Counted from the first letter of the stretch, positions 17,279 through 25,781 are shown. The stretch: DNA of 64,000 nucleotides from JALCLA01 sp965653565 (GCA_965653565.1 CBFHAI010000011.1:1-64000), one strand, 5' to 3'. The notes: generated by a model from the sequence alone, not told the origin. Made by a program: numbers and translations.

Positions 17279-20200
17279 TCAGGCCGCGCCGGCCAGGCGC
17301 GAAGCCTCGGCCAGGTCGACCGACACCAGGCGCGACACGCCCGGCTCGCGCATCGTGACGCCGGCCAGCTGCTCGGCCGCTTCCATCGTCGCCTTGTTGT
17401 GGGTGACGAACAGGAACTGCACCTTCTCGCTCATCTCTTTCACCATCGCGCAGAAGCGGCCGACGTTGGCTTCGTCGAGCGGCGCGTCGACCTCGTCGAG
17501 CAGGCAGAAAGGCGCTGGATTCAGCCGGAAAATCGCGAAAACCAGCGACACGGCGGTCAACGCTTTCTCACCGCCCGAGAGCAGCGAAATGCTCGACACG
17601 CGCTTGCCCGGCGGGCGCGCCATGATGGTGACGCCGGTATCGAGCAGATCTTCGCCGGTGAGTTCGAGATAAGCGTGGCCGCCGCCGAACAGGCGCGGAT
17701 AGAGCTCCTGCACGCCGGCGTTGACGCGGTCGAAGGTGTCCTTGAAACGGCCGCGGGTTTCGCGGTCGATCTTCTTGATCGCGGTTTCGAGGGTGTCGAG
17801 CGCGGTGGTGAGGTCGAGATTCTGCGCGTCAAGATATTCCTTGCGCTGCGCCTGTTCGCCGTATTCCTGGATCGCGGCGAGGTTCACCGGTTCCAGGCGG
17901 CGGATCTTGTGTTCCAGATCGCCGAGCGCCTTGCGCCAGCTGTCGACGTCGGCCTGTTCGGGCAACGCCGCGATCACGTCTTCCAGCACCATGCCGGCTT
18001 CGGCCACCGCATCGACGAGCGCCTGCTCGCGCATCGCCAGCGCCTGTTCCTGCAGGCGGCGCGTGTTGAGCGCTTCGCGCAGCGACAGCGCCTGGTGATC
18101 GGATTTCTGGCGCTGCTGTTCGTAGCGGCGCAATTCGCTCTCGACGCCTTCGAGGCCCGAACGCGCGGCCGCGAGATCCTTTTCGACGATCACGCGCTGA
18201 TCGAGATAAGCCTGGCGCTCGGCTTCGAGTGCCTTGATCGGCGCGTCGCCGTCGACCAGCTGGCTGGCGATTTCGTTCTTGCGCAGGTCCAGCTGCGCGC
18301 GCTGGTTGCCCATGCGCGCCAGCGCCTGGGTGAGCGCGGCGATCTGGGTGCGCTTGGTTTCCAGCGTGATGGCGACCTGGTGCGCCTGGTCGCGCACATC
18401 GCGCACCGCGTTGCGGGCAGCGTCGCGCTGTTCGTTGAAGGTCCGGCGCTGGGTATCGAGCGCCTGGCGTTCGCGTTCCAGATCGCCCATGCGGCCGACC
18501 GAGGTTTCAAGCGAAGTGCGCGCTTCGCGCACGCGGCCCTGCGATTCTTCCAGCGTCTGCGCCAGCTGTGCGAGTTCGGCGTCGATGCGCGCCAACCGCG
18601 TCTGCGCCGATTCGAGCTTGCCCTGCTGACTCTGCAATTGGCCGGCCAATTCGGCCACGCCGCGATGCGCCAGGTACAGCGAACGCTGCGCGTCTTCGCG
18701 CTGCTGCTCGGCTTCGAGCAGCTTGTCGCGCAGGCCGAGCAGTTGTTCGTTGATCTCGGCTTCGCGCTTGGCGAGACGATCGATTTCATCGCGCAAGGCA
18801 TGAATTTCGCGCTCGCGCGCCAGCGTGCCCTGCTGCGCTTCGCCGGAGCGCACGATGCGGATCCAGCCCGGCCCGAGCCATTCGCCGTTGCGCGTAATGA
18901 CGGCTTCGTCGTTCGCCAGTGCGGCGAGTTTGCCGCGCGCTTCGGCGAGATCTTCGGCGACGCGGATTTTCGTCAGCAGGTTCACTGCAGCACGCGGGCC
19001 TTGCACGCGGGCCGCGAGCGAGTCGGCCGGCGCATCGACGTTGCCCGTCTCGCGCGACATCAACGCGATGCGACCTTGCGAGAAGCCGGCGACCGCATCG
19101 ATCAGCGTTTCCGGCGCCTCGACCGTCGCCGCTTCGAGCAAGGCGCCCAGTACGGTTTCCACGGCCGTTTCCCAGCCGTTTTCGACCTGCAGCACTTCGC
19201 CGAGGCGATCGACTTCATCGAGCCCCTGCTGTTTCAGCCACTCTTTCGCGAAGCCCTTCTCCTGGCCGAGCGCCGCATGCTGCAGCGCTTCGAGCGACGC
19301 CAACCGGCCGCGCGCAGCCTGCCCCTGCTTGCGCGCTTCGGCGAGGTCCGATTGCAACTGGCGCTGCTGTTCCTGCACCGCGGCGACGCCGCGTTTGCGG
19401 GCTTCGAGCTGGTCGCCGAGCGCATCGAGGCTGCTGCGCTGTTCATCGTGCTGGATGGTGAGTTGTTCGAGCGCGTCGGCGAGCGAGGTGACGTCCAGGC
19501 CGCCGCGTTCGGCGACCAGCGCTTCGCGGCGGCGGTTGGCGTCGAGCGACTGGCGTTCGAGGTATTCGATCTTGGTGCGTTCGACTTCCGCGCCGCGCGT
19601 GGCCTCGGCCTGCGAGCGCGCGTAGGTATCCCAGCGCTGCTGCCAGTCGGCGAGCGCGGCTTCGGCGGCGCGCAACGCTTCCTGGCGCGCTTCTTCTTCG
19701 CCGTGCAACGCTTCCATGCGCGGTGCATCGTTGGCGATGGCGGCGTTGAGGGCATCGAGCTGGCGTTCGTCGCCGGTGATGTGCTCGCCCAGTTCGGCGA
19801 ACGCGGCTTCGGCTTCCTGGCGTGCGCGTTCGAGGCGCGATTTGAGTTCGCGCTGATGCTGGATCTGCTGCTCGACCCGCGCGATTTCCGCGCCGACGCG
19901 ATAACTGTCGGCCTGCACCTTGCTCAGCCGCTCGTTGGCCTCGCCGTGCTGCGTGCGGCACAACTCGATCTGCGCTTCGGCCTGGCGCTGATCGGCCACC
20001 AGCGATTCGAGGCGGGTTTCATCCTGCGCCAGGGTTTCGCGCAGCGCGCTCAGTTCCACGTCCAGACGCCGATAGTCGAGCGCCTTGAGCTGCGCATCCT
20101 TGTCGCGCTGTTCGGCCTTGAGTTGCTGGTATTGCTCGGCCTGGCGCGCCTGACGTTTCAGGTGATCGAGCTGCTTGTCGACTTCCTCGCGCACATCGTT

Positions 20201-20782
20201 GAGGCGATCGAGGTTTTCGCGCGTGTGTTTGATGCGGGTTTCGGTTTCCTTGCGGCGTTCCTTGTATTTCGAGATGCCGGCAGCTTCTTCGAGATAGGTG
20301 CGCAGTTCTTCCGGCTTGGCCTCGATGATCTGCGAGATCATGCCCTGCTCGATGATCGAGTAGCTGCGCGGGCCAAGGCCGGTGCCGAGGAACAGATCGG
20401 TGATGTCGCGGCGGCGGCAGCGCGCGCCGTTGAGGAAATAATTCGACTGGCCGTCGCGGCTGACCTGCCGCTTCACCGAGATTTCGTTGTAGGCGGCATA
20501 TTCGCCGGCCAGGGTCTGATCGGTGTTGTCGAAAATCAGTTCCACCGTGGCCGCGCCGACCGGCTTGCGCGAGGAGGAACCCGAGAAGATGACGTCGGTG
20601 AGATTGTCGCCGCGCAGGCGGCTGGCCGAGCTTTCGCCCATCACCCAGCGCACGGCGTCGATGATGTTCGACTTGCCGCAGCCGTTCGGCCCGACCACGC
20701 CCGTCATGTTGGTGGGCAGGTGCAGGGTGGTCGGGTCGACGAAGGATTTGAAGCCGGAAAGCTTGATCGTGGTCAGTCGCAT
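17279..20782 (-). CDS. smc: Chromosome partition protein Smc
   Basis: 1167 residues from the ATG at 20782 (MRLTTIKLSGFKSFVDP), preferred over an upstream in-frame start that only adds a non-conserved tail. The N-terminal head has Walker A GPNGCGKSN. Two long coiled coils (about 170-500 and 670-1000) flank the hinge (about 520-640, with LLTKIRVAEDL). The C-terminal head has the ABC signature LSGGEKALTAVSL and Walker B FCLLDEVDAPLDEANVGRF. Smc is the ATP-driven condensin core that compacts and separates chromosomes. It is the main SMC-type gene seen here; kleisin partners ScpA/ScpB are not in the window. Confidence 0.97.
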   Translation of the reverse strand: MRLTTIKLSGFKSFVDPTTLHLPTNMTGVVGPNGCGKSNIIDAVRWVMGESSASRLRGDNLTDVIFSGSSSRKPVGAATVELIFDNTDQTLAGEYAAYNEISVKRQVSRDGQSNYFLNGARCRRRDITDLFLGTGLGPRSYSIIEQGMISQIIEAKPEELRTYLEEAAGISKYKERRKETETRIKHTRENLDRLNDVREEVDKQLDHLKRQARQAEQYQQLKAEQRDKDAQLKALDYRRLDVELSALRETLAQDETRLESLVADQRQAEAQIELCRTQHGEANERLSKVQADSYRVGAEIARVEQQIQHQRELKSRLERARQEAEAAFAELGEHITGDERQLDALNAAIANDAPRMEALHGEEEARQEALRAAEAALADWQQRWDTYARSQAEATRGAEVERTKIEYLERQSLDANRRREALVAERGGLDVTSLADALEQLTIQHDEQRSSLDALGDQLEARKRGVAAVQEQQRQLQSDLAEARKQGQAARGRLASLEALQHAALGQEKGFAKEWLKQQGLDEVDRLGEVLQVENGWETAVETVLGALLEAATVEAPETLIDAVAGFSQGRIALMSRETGNVDAPADSLAARVQGPRAAVNLLTKIRVAEDLAEARGKLAALANDEAVITRNGEWLGPGWIRIVRSGEAQQGTLAREREIHALRDEIDRLAKREAEINEQLLGLRDKLLEAEQQREDAQRSLYLAHRGVAELAGQLQSQQGKLESAQTRLARIDAELAQLAQTLEESQGRVREARTSLETSVGRMGDLERERQALDTQRRTFNEQRDAARNAVRDVRDQAHQVAITLETKRTQIAALTQALARMGNQRAQLDLRKNEIASQLVDGDAPIKALEAERQAYLDQRVIVEKDLAAARSGLEGVESELRRYEQQRQKSDHQALSLREALNTRRLQEQALAMREQALVDAVAEAGMVLEDVIAALPEQADVDSWRKALGDLEHKIRRLEPVNLAAIQEYGEQAQRKEYLDAQNLDLTTALDTLETAIKKIDRETRGRFKDTFDRVNAGVQELYPRLFGGGHAYLELTGEDLLDTGVTIMARPPGKRVSSISLLSGGEKALTAVSLVFAIFRLNPAPFCLLDEVDAPLDEANVGRFCAMVKEMSEKVQFLFVTHNKATMEAAEQLAGVTMREPGVSRLVSVDLAEASRLAGAA

Positions 20783-20906
20783 GGATCGCCTGCTGGCCGC
20801 ACGAAAGGCGTGCGGCAAAAAACCTTGGCTTGCGGCGGGGGAGCGCTGCCGCTACCCTGCCGCGCCTTCGTAAACTGTTGATTCACGGACTCGAGGAAGT
20901 CGGAAT

Positions 20907-21296
20907 ATGACAACCCAACCCAGCAAGTCGCTGGAAACCTTCCCGAACCCGCAGCCGGGTCGCGACTATACCATCCGGATGAAGGTGCCCGAATTCACCT
21001 GCCTGTGCCCGAAGACCGGCCAGCCGGACTTCGCCACCCTGCATATCGAATACGTGCCGGACCAGCTGTGCGTGGAGCTCAAGAGCCTCAAGCTCTATAT
21101 GTGGAGCTTCCGCGAGGCCGGCGTGTTCCACGAGCGCGTCACCAACGACATCCTGGACGATCTCGTCGCCACCACCAAGCCGCGTTTCATGCGCCTGACG
21201 GCCGAGTGGTACGTGCGCGGCGGCATCTACACGACCGTCGTCGCCGAGCACCGGCAGGCCGGCTGGGTGGCTCCGGAGCGGGTGCTGCTGCCCTGA
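20907..21296 (+). CDS. queF: NADPH-dependent preQ0 reductase QueF (short form)
   Basis: 129 residues, the unimodular YkvM-type length. The catalytic Cys (C34) is in FTCLCPKTGQPDF; the QueF motif LKLYMWSFREAGVFHE supplies the NADPH-binding Glu/Phe signature. It reduces 7-cyano-7-deazaguanine to preQ1 in queuosine biosynthesis. Most gammaproteobacteria close to E. coli have the longer tandem form, so the short type here is a distinguishing trait. It is divergent from smc, with 124 bp between their starts. No preQ1 riboswitch was recognised in that gap. Confidence 0.95.
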   Translation: MTTQPSKSLETFPNPQPGRDYTIRMKVPEFTCLCPKTGQPDFATLHIEYVPDQLCVELKSLKLYMWSFREAGVFHERVTNDILDDLVATTKPRFMRLTAEWYVRGGIYTTVVAEHRQAGWVAPERVLLP

Positions 21297-21302
21297 CTCG
21301 CT

Positions 21303-21340
21303 GCCTGAGGCCGCGAGTCCGCCTCAGGCCTTCTTTTTCT
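21303..21340 (+). terminator. queF terminator overlapping the 3' end of fur
   Basis: Arms GCCTGAGG (21303-21310) and CCTCAGGC (21322-21329) enclose an 11-nt loop and are followed by a T-rich CTTCTTTTTCTTC tract. The right arm includes the reverse complement of the fur stop codon, so the terminator of queF is embedded in the end of the convergent gene. Confidence 0.7.
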
Positions 21341-21734
21341 TCGGCCGCACGTAGAGCACCAGCGAGTGCTCTTCGATCACGTAGCCGTGGCGGTCGGCGA
21401 TTTCGCGCTGCAGGCGTTCGATCTCTTCGCTGGTGAATTCGATCACCTTGCCGGTGTCCAGATCGACCATGTGATCGTGGTGTTTGCCGCGATCGAGTTC
21501 GTAGACGGCCTGGCCGCCTTCGAAGTTGTGCTTGAGCACCAGGCCGGCGGCTTCGAACTGCGTGAGCACGCGATAGACCGTGGCCAGGCCGATGTCTTCA
21601 TCGTGGCCGATGAGCTGCTTGTAGATGTCTTCGGCCGTCATGTGGCGTGCGCCGACGGTTTCGAGGATTTCCAGGATCCGCATCCGCGGATGGGTGACCT
21701 TGAGCCCGACCTTGCGCAATTCCTGCGATTCCAT
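21324..21734 (-). CDS. fur: Ferric uptake regulator Fur
   Basis: 136 residues from the ATG at 21734, preceded by GGAGGGG. The frame is open further upstream but that sequence is not Fur-like. An N-terminal winged helix (KVGLKVTHPRMRILEILE, AEDIYKQLIGHDEDIGLATVYRVLTQFEAAGLV) precedes the metal-binding dimerisation domain with HHDHMVDLDTGKVIEF and EEHSLVLYV. The Cys-x2-Cys pair of many Fur proteins is absent, so only His/Glu/Asp metal sites are expected. It represses iron-uptake genes when Fe2+ is bound. It is divergent from bamE, 97 bp apart, as described for the Xanthomonas omlA-fur region. Confidence 0.96.
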   Translation of the reverse strand: MESQELRKVGLKVTHPRMRILEILETVGARHMTAEDIYKQLIGHDEDIGLATVYRVLTQFEAAGLVLKHNFEGGQAVYELDRGKHHDHMVDLDTGKVIEFTSEEIERLQREIADRHGYVIEEHSLVLYVRPKKKKA

Positions 21735-21831
21735 CACCCCTCCGACCGCGACCTGAACGAAGCCCGCGCACACCTCGGCCCCGAGCCCTCGTAGTGTATC
21801 ATCCGCGCGTTTCCCGCCCGGAATTTCCAGC

Positions 21832-22227
21832 ATGCGCAAACTCCTGACCGCCCTGCTTTTCGCCTCGTTGCTAGGCGGCTGCGGCATCATCTACAAGGTC
21901 GATGTCTATCAGGGCGCCCTGCTCGAAAAGAAGAACGTCGACCAGCTCAAGCCGGGCCTCACCAAGCGCCAGGTGTTCGCGCTACTGGGCTCTCCTTCGG
22001 TGCAGGATCCCTTCCATCAGGAGCGCTGGGATTACGTCGCCACCGTCAGCAAGCGCGGCGGCGACACCGAAGTGAAGAACCTCGTGCTCACCTTCGACGG
22101 CGATGCGCTGGCCTCGATCGAAGGCGATTATTTCCCCGAGCAGGACGAAGCCCTGATGCGCGAAATGCGCCGCTACGGCAACCTGCCGCGCGACAAGGAC
22201 AAGGAACGCCGCGGCGCCCGCCGCTGA
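21832..22227 (+). CDS. bamE: Outer-membrane assembly lipoprotein BamE (OmlA/SmpA)
   Basis: 131 residues. The signal peptide ends in lipobox LLGGC, with lipidation at Cys17. The mature part has the SmpA/OmlA fold: VDQLKPGLTKRQVFALLGSPSVQDPFHQERWDYV. The C-terminal tail is basic (DKDKERRGARR). BamE is a small subunit of the BAM complex that inserts beta-barrel proteins in the outer membrane. A TATCAT box just upstream (about 21798-21803) may be its -10. Its end lies 4 bp from the convergent rnfH stop. Confidence 0.96.
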   Translation: MRKLLTALLFASLLGGCGIIYKVDVYQGALLEKKNVDQLKPGLTKRQVFALLGSPSVQDPFHQERWDYVATVSKRGGDTEVKNLVLTFDGDALASIEGDYFPEQDEALMREMRRYGNLPRDKDKERRGARR

Positions 22228-22231
22228 TCGT

Positions 22232-22537
22232 TCAGCGCTTGCGCGGCGCGGCCTGCGCCGCGCGCTCGCGCCGCACCTGTTTTGGATCGCACAACAGCGC
22301 GCGATAGATTTCGACGCGGTCGCCATCGCGCAATCGCGTCGCCGGCGCGCAGGGCCGGCTGAAAATACCGAGCGGCGCGTTGTCGATGTCGAATTGCGGA
22401 TATTTCGCGGCCAAGCCGCTCGCACGCACGGCATCGGCGGCGGTAGTTCCGGCCGGCAGTTCGAGCGCGATCAGCCACTGACGGTCGGGCAGCGCGTACG
22501 CCACCTGCACGCGCAGCGTGGCCGCGACTTCAGACAT
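22232..22537 (-). CDS. rnfH: RnfH family protein (RatB)
   Basis: 101 residues, a ubiquitin-like beta-grasp protein of the UPF0125/RnfH family (RVQVAYALPDRQWLIALELP, APLGIFSRPC, LRDGDRVEIYRALLCDPKQ). Its biochemical role is not firmly known; it is regularly paired with ratA. The start overlaps the 3' end of ratA, so the two are probably translated from one mRNA. The C-terminus is Arg/Ala-rich. Confidence 0.93.
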   Translation of the reverse strand: MSEVAATLRVQVAYALPDRQWLIALELPAGTTAADAVRASGLAAKYPQFDIDNAPLGIFSRPCAPATRLRDGDRVEIYRALLCDPKQVRRERAAQAAPRKR

Positions 22538-22958
22538 AGGTCGCGCGCGCTTCGCGCACGAAATCGTCCACCATGTGATCGGCCAGGCCCTGGAAACCGA
22601 TCGCCAGCGCGGAGCCGAACAGCCCCGCCATTTCGAAATCGAGGACCAGCGTCACCTTGCAACCGTCATCGCCGAGCGGGCGGAAGGCCCAGCCGCCGGA
22701 AAAATCGCGGAACGGACCATCGACCAGATTCATTTCGATGGCGGTAGGCACCTTGAGCGTATTGCGCGTGGTGAACGAAGCGCGCAACGCGCCCAGGCGC
22801 AGATCGAGCTTGGCCTCGATCCAGCCCTCGCCGCGCTTGACGATGGCGGCGCCCTCGCACCACTCGAAACGCTGCGGATACGACTCCACATCGTTCACCA
22901 GATCGAACATTTGCTGCACCGAGAACGGCACCAGCGCGCTGCGTTGGATATGCGACAT
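22530..22958 (-). CDS. ratA: RatA-type START/coenzyme Q-binding protein
   Basis: 142 residues from ATG 22958 (MSHIQRSALVPFSVQQMFDLVND). The open frame upstream to 23513 is an antisense shadow of smpB. It is a single polyketide_cyc2/START domain (YPQRFEWCEGAAIVKR through GFQGLADHMVDDFVREA). E. coli RatA is reported to interfere with 70S ribosome association, and eukaryotic Coq10 homologues bind ubiquinone; which applies here is unknown. It precedes rnfH and is divergent from smpB, with 72 bp between starts. Confidence 0.94.
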   Translation of the reverse strand: MSHIQRSALVPFSVQQMFDLVNDVESYPQRFEWCEGAAIVKRGEGWIEAKLDLRLGALRASFTTRNTLKVPTAIEMNLVDGPFRDFSGGWAFRPLGDDGCKVTLVLDFEMAGLFGSALAIGFQGLADHMVDDFVREARATYV

Positions 22959-23030
22959 GCGTTTTAAGGGCGCCGCACTCGCCCGCTGACGCCGCATCGG
23001 CGACAATCGCGCAAGTACAGGAATACACCG

Positions 23031-23528
23031 ATGGCCAAGAAGAACGGCAAGGATAGCGGAACCGAGGGCGGCGGCACGATCGCACTCAACAAACGCGCCC
23101 GCCACGACTACCACCTCGAAGACCGCTACGAAGCCGGCCTCTCGCTGCAGGGCTGGGAACTCAAGGCGATCCGCGCCGGCCGCATGAACATGGGCGAGAG
23201 CTACGCGCTGGTGAAGGACGGCGAACTGTTCCTGTTCGGCGCCCAGATCACGCCGCTGATCTCGGCTTCGTCGCACGTCGTTGCGGACGACCGCCGCACC
23301 CGCAAACTGCTGCTGCACCGCCACGAAATCGACAAACTGATCGGCTACATCGAACGCGACGGCTACACCCTGGTGCCAACCGCGATGTACTGGAAACGCA
23401 ACAAGGTCAAACTCGAAATCGCACTGGCGAAGGGCAAACAGGCCCACGACAAACGCGACACCGAACGCGAACGCGACTGGCAGCGCGAGAAGCAGCGTAC
23501 GCTGCGGCGGCACAATCGCGAGGCTTGA
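23031..23528 (+). CDS. smpB: SsrA-binding protein SmpB
   Basis: 165 residues. Typical motifs are NKRARHDYHLEDRYEAGLSLQGWELKAIR (given here as two adjoining blocks, NKRARHDYHLEDRYEAG and LSLQGWELKAIRAGR), then MNMGESYA and LHRHEIDKLIG. The basic C-terminal tail (DTERERDWQREKQRTLRRHNREA region) occupies the mRNA channel in trans-translation. SmpB delivers tmRNA to stalled ribosomes. The ssrA gene lies about 320 bp downstream on the same strand, separated by a fold-back repeat. Confidence 0.97.
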   Translation: MAKKNGKDSGTEGGGTIALNKRARHDYHLEDRYEAGLSLQGWELKAIRAGRMNMGESYALVKDGELFLFGAQITPLISASSHVVADDRRTRKLLLHRHEIDKLIGYIERDGYTLVPTAMYWKRNKVKLEIALAKGKQAHDKRDTERERDWQREKQRTLRRHNREA

Positions 23529-23535
23529 CGGGGAT

Positions 23536-23730
23536 AGAGCAAGGGCAAGAGAAGGACGCAGAGGACACGGAGATTTAAGAGAAAGAACGCAGAGAAGAGC
23601 GATTGGGATTAGTGCGGTGCTCGAACTTGACCGCCCTTGCTCAAATGGTGCTCAACCAACATCTTTCTTTTCTTCGCGTCCTCTCTTTTGAATCTCCGTG
23701 TCCTCTGTGTCCTTCTCTAGCTCTTGCTCT
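23536..23730. repeat. Fold-back repeat with 9-nt period (GGACGCAGA family), copy 1
   Basis: The left arm (about 23536-23600) contains GAAGGACGCAGAGGACACGG; the right arm (about 23663-23730) contains its inverse, CCGTGTCCTCTGTGTCCTTC. Both arms end in AGAGCAAG/CTTGCTCT. The purine-rich strand shows a 9-nt rhythm. The middle (about 60 bp) is unrelated between copies. Related copies occur at 51736-51842 and 63763-63925. It fills the smpB-ssrA gap and carries no gene. Confidence 0.85.
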
Positions 23731-23845
23731 CACGCCACCCCGCAGCAATCTCAGCAGCCGCTCGCACCCGGACAGCGGCCTTGAACCGCCTGTCCCCCGC
23801 CCCCATACTTGCGGCATCGGAAGATCCACGTCTTCCCACCGAACC

Positions 23846-24198
23846 GGGGGTGTCCTGGCTTCGACGGGGGTCGCGAAATCGACCGGTGCATGCCGAGGGG
23901 GTAGCTTTCCTCGTTAATCCAGCTGCAAAACTTTAGACGCCAACGACGACGTCTACGCCGTAGCCGCTTAAGGCTCGGTCCCGAACCCCCTTGTGCCTGT
24001 GCTCGGGGATGTAGGGTCATTATCACGGGATCGTTTTCGGTGGCGACCCGCCAGCCGAAGACTAGATAAAGCGGGTATGTCTGCCGGTGTGCCTCGCACG
24101 TTGTGTTGCCGTCAGCCGAGAACGAACAACGAGCTAAGCATGTAGGACCGGAGATGGAGTGCTCTCGGACGGGGGTTCAACTCCCCCCACCTCCACCA
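23846..24198 (+). ncRNA. ssrA: Transfer-messenger RNA (tmRNA)
   Basis: 353 nt. The 5' end GGGGGTG pairs with CACCTCC just before the encoded ACCA 3' end, forming the acceptor stem. TTCGACGGGG near the 5' end and GGTTCAACTCCCCCC near the 3' end give the tRNA-like part, with a T-loop of GTTCAACTC. The tag frame starts at GCC (23939) and reads ANDDVYAVAA, then TAA at 23969. This closely resembles the ANDDNYALAA recalled for Xanthomonas. tmRNA rescues stalled ribosomes with SmpB, encoded just upstream. Confidence 0.97.
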
Positions 24199-24221
24199 TC
24201 TGCAAAGCGTCACCGCCCATC

Positions 24222-24250
24222 AAAAAACCCCGCAGAAGGCGGGGTTTTTT
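24222..24250 (+). terminator. Intrinsic terminator of ssrA
   Basis: CCCCGC and GCGGGG arms flank a short AGAAG loop, preceded by AAAAAA and followed by TTTTTT. It begins 24 nt after the tmRNA 3' end. The A and T runs extend the stem and could allow use from both strands. Confidence 0.9.
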
Positions 24251-24492
24251 GTTTCTGCGCGCCCGATGCGATCGGCATCGCTGCGGCTATGTGGGCTCAT
24301 GCATGGTCGCGCCGCTGACACGCGGGCGGCTGGCTCGTCGGCACGCAGCGCATGGCCGCATCGTCCATGCCGTTTTGATCAACCACAAGTTCGTCGTTTC
24401 ACCTTAACCGCGCCACAGCAGGCCACCGCTGCGCCACTCAACAAGGCGTATAGTCGACCGGCCGACGCGTCTCCTGCTGACCTTCGGCAATC

Positions 24493-24510
24493 CTCAGCCG
24501 GGGGGCTGAG
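24493..24510. other. Perfect hairpin in the leader of the ice-binding-like gene
   Basis: CTCAGCC (24493-24499) and GGCTGAG (24504-24510) face each other across a GGGG loop, 31 nt before the start codon. It lacks a U tract, so it is not an obvious terminator; a leader structure is more likely. I could not match it to a known riboswitch. The rest of the 24251-24541 gap shows nothing further. Confidence 0.5.
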
Positions 24511-24541
24511 CCGTACTTCTTCCTTCGTGGGACGGCATCAC

Positions 24542-25624
24542 ATGAACACCCTCCGGCAGCAACGCTTGCACGTTTTCGCGTGCGCGATTTTCCTCTTCGG
24601 CGCGTCCTGTGCAGCCTGGGCGCAGACCGCCCCGCCGCTCGGCACCGCCGCCAGCTTTGGCGTACTGGGTGGCTCCACCGTCACCAACACCGGCCCTACC
24701 GTCGTGGAAGGCGATGTCGGCGTCAGTCCGGGTAGCGCGATCGTAGGTTTTCCACCGGGCATCGTGATTGGCGCGATGCATGCTGCCGACGCCACGGCGG
24801 CGCAAGCGCAAAGCGACGCAACCATCGCCTACAACAATCTGAGCGGGCAGGCCGGTCAGGTCAACCTCACCGGGCAGGATCTGGGCGGACTCACGCTCAC
24901 GCCCGGCGTCTACGACTTCGACACCTCCGCCGGCCTGACAGGCACGCTCACGCTCGACGGCCAAGGCAATCCGGCAGCCGTCTTCATCATCCGCACCGGC
25001 AGCACGCTTACCACTGCGAGCGCGGCAAACGTGGTGCTGATCAATGGTGCGACCGGGTGCAATGTGTTCTGGCGCGTCGGTTCGTCGGCCACCTTCGGCA
25101 CGGGGTCGACGATCGTGGGCAACGTACTCGCGCTCACCAGTATCACGATGACTACCGGGGCTTCCGTGTCGGGGCGCCTGCTCGCGCGCAACGGCGCCGT
25201 GACATTGGATGGAAACGCCGTCCGGCCCTGCGGCAACGCCACCTGCGCCGCGATCTCGATCACGCCGACCGTCATGCCCACGCCGATGGCCGGCCAATTC
25301 TTCAGCCAGGTGTTCACCGCCAGCGGCGGCACCGGTCCGTATGCGTTCTCGATCGTTTCCGGCGCACTGCCGCCGGGTCTTTCGCTCACCCCGTCGGGCC
25401 CGACCACCGCCGCGGTCACCGGCGTGCCGGCCGCGAGCAACTTCACCTTCGCGCTGCAGGCCACCGATGCGCTGATGTGCAGCGCGGTGCAGGGTTATTC
25501 GGGCACTACAGCGATACCTGTTTCGACCCGAACCATTCCCGCCACATCGACCCGTTGGCTGATTCTGCTGGCGAGCCTGTTCGGCCTCGCGGCCTGCGCT
25601 GCGATCGTTTACGGGCGCAGGTAG
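24542..25624 (+). CDS. Secreted ice-binding-like (DUF3494) protein with IPTL-type C-terminus
   Basis: 360 residues from ATG 24542. The signal peptide ends CAAWAQT. A DUF3494 domain covers about 35-240: ASFGVLGGSTVTNTGPTVVEGDVGVSPG, seen as ASFGVLGGSTVTNTGPT then VVEGDVGVSPG, plus LTPGVYDF, AAVFIIRTGSTLTT and NVFWRVGSSATFG. This beta-helical fold is known from ice-binding proteins and many uncharacterised surface proteins. A putative-Ig (He_PIG) domain at about 250-320 contains GALPPGLSLTPSG. The C-terminus is IPATSTRWLILLASLFGLAA followed by a short basic end, like the IPTL-CTERM variant of PEP-CTERM sorting signals. Such tails are thought to be cut by an exosortase; none is in this window. 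Function beyond surface display is inferred. Confidence 0.85.
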   Translation: MNTLRQQRLHVFACAIFLFGASCAAWAQTAPPLGTAASFGVLGGSTVTNTGPTVVEGDVGVSPGSAIVGFPPGIVIGAMHAADATAAQAQSDATIAYNNLSGQAGQVNLTGQDLGGLTLTPGVYDFDTSAGLTGTLTLDGQGNPAAVFIIRTGSTLTTASAANVVLINGATGCNVFWRVGSSATFGTGSTIVGNVLALTSITMTTGASVSGRLLARNGAVTLDGNAVRPCGNATCAAISITPTVMPTPMAGQFFSQVFTASGGTGPYAFSIVSGALPPGLSLTPSGPTTAAVTGVPAASNFTFALQATDALMCSAVQGYSGTTAIPVSTRTIPATSTRWLILLASLFGLAACAAIVYGRR

Positions 25625-25740
25625 CAAATACGCAACTCCGAAGAGCAGCCCCGGCGCCTACCGGCAGGCGCCGGGCGAGCGGGGCTCAGGGCGTGGCGGA
25701 TGAAGCCGCAGCTGCTGCGCTGAGACAGCTGCGGCATCTC

Positions 25741-25781
25741 GGAACAAAAAACCCGCATAAAAATGCGGGTTTTTTGTTTCC
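25741..25781. terminator. Long symmetric terminator
   Basis: An almost perfect inverted repeat (AAAAAACCCGCAT / ATGCGGGTTTTTT with an AAAA loop, extended by GGAAC/GTTTCC). The flanking A and T runs let it work in both directions. It ends transcription about 115 nt after the ice-binding-like gene. The remainder of the 25625-26039 gap shows no feature I can support. Confidence 0.85.

Noticed and set aside
17255..20881. 1208-residue open frame on the plus strand
   Set aside because: It covers smc in antisense and has no recognised domain; smc has all its motifs.
20523..20906. PreQ1 riboswitch upstream of queF
   Set aside because: The short leader before queF has no recognisable preQ1 aptamer pattern, so none was called.
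23536..23730. CRISPR array
   Set aside because: The units are inverted arms with a 9-nt rhythm, not direct repeats with unique spacers of constant length, and there are no cas genes.
24480..24541. Cyclic-di-GMP riboswitch in the leader of the ice-binding-like gene
   Set aside because: There is a hairpin, but the conserved GEMM aptamer sequence could not be matched.
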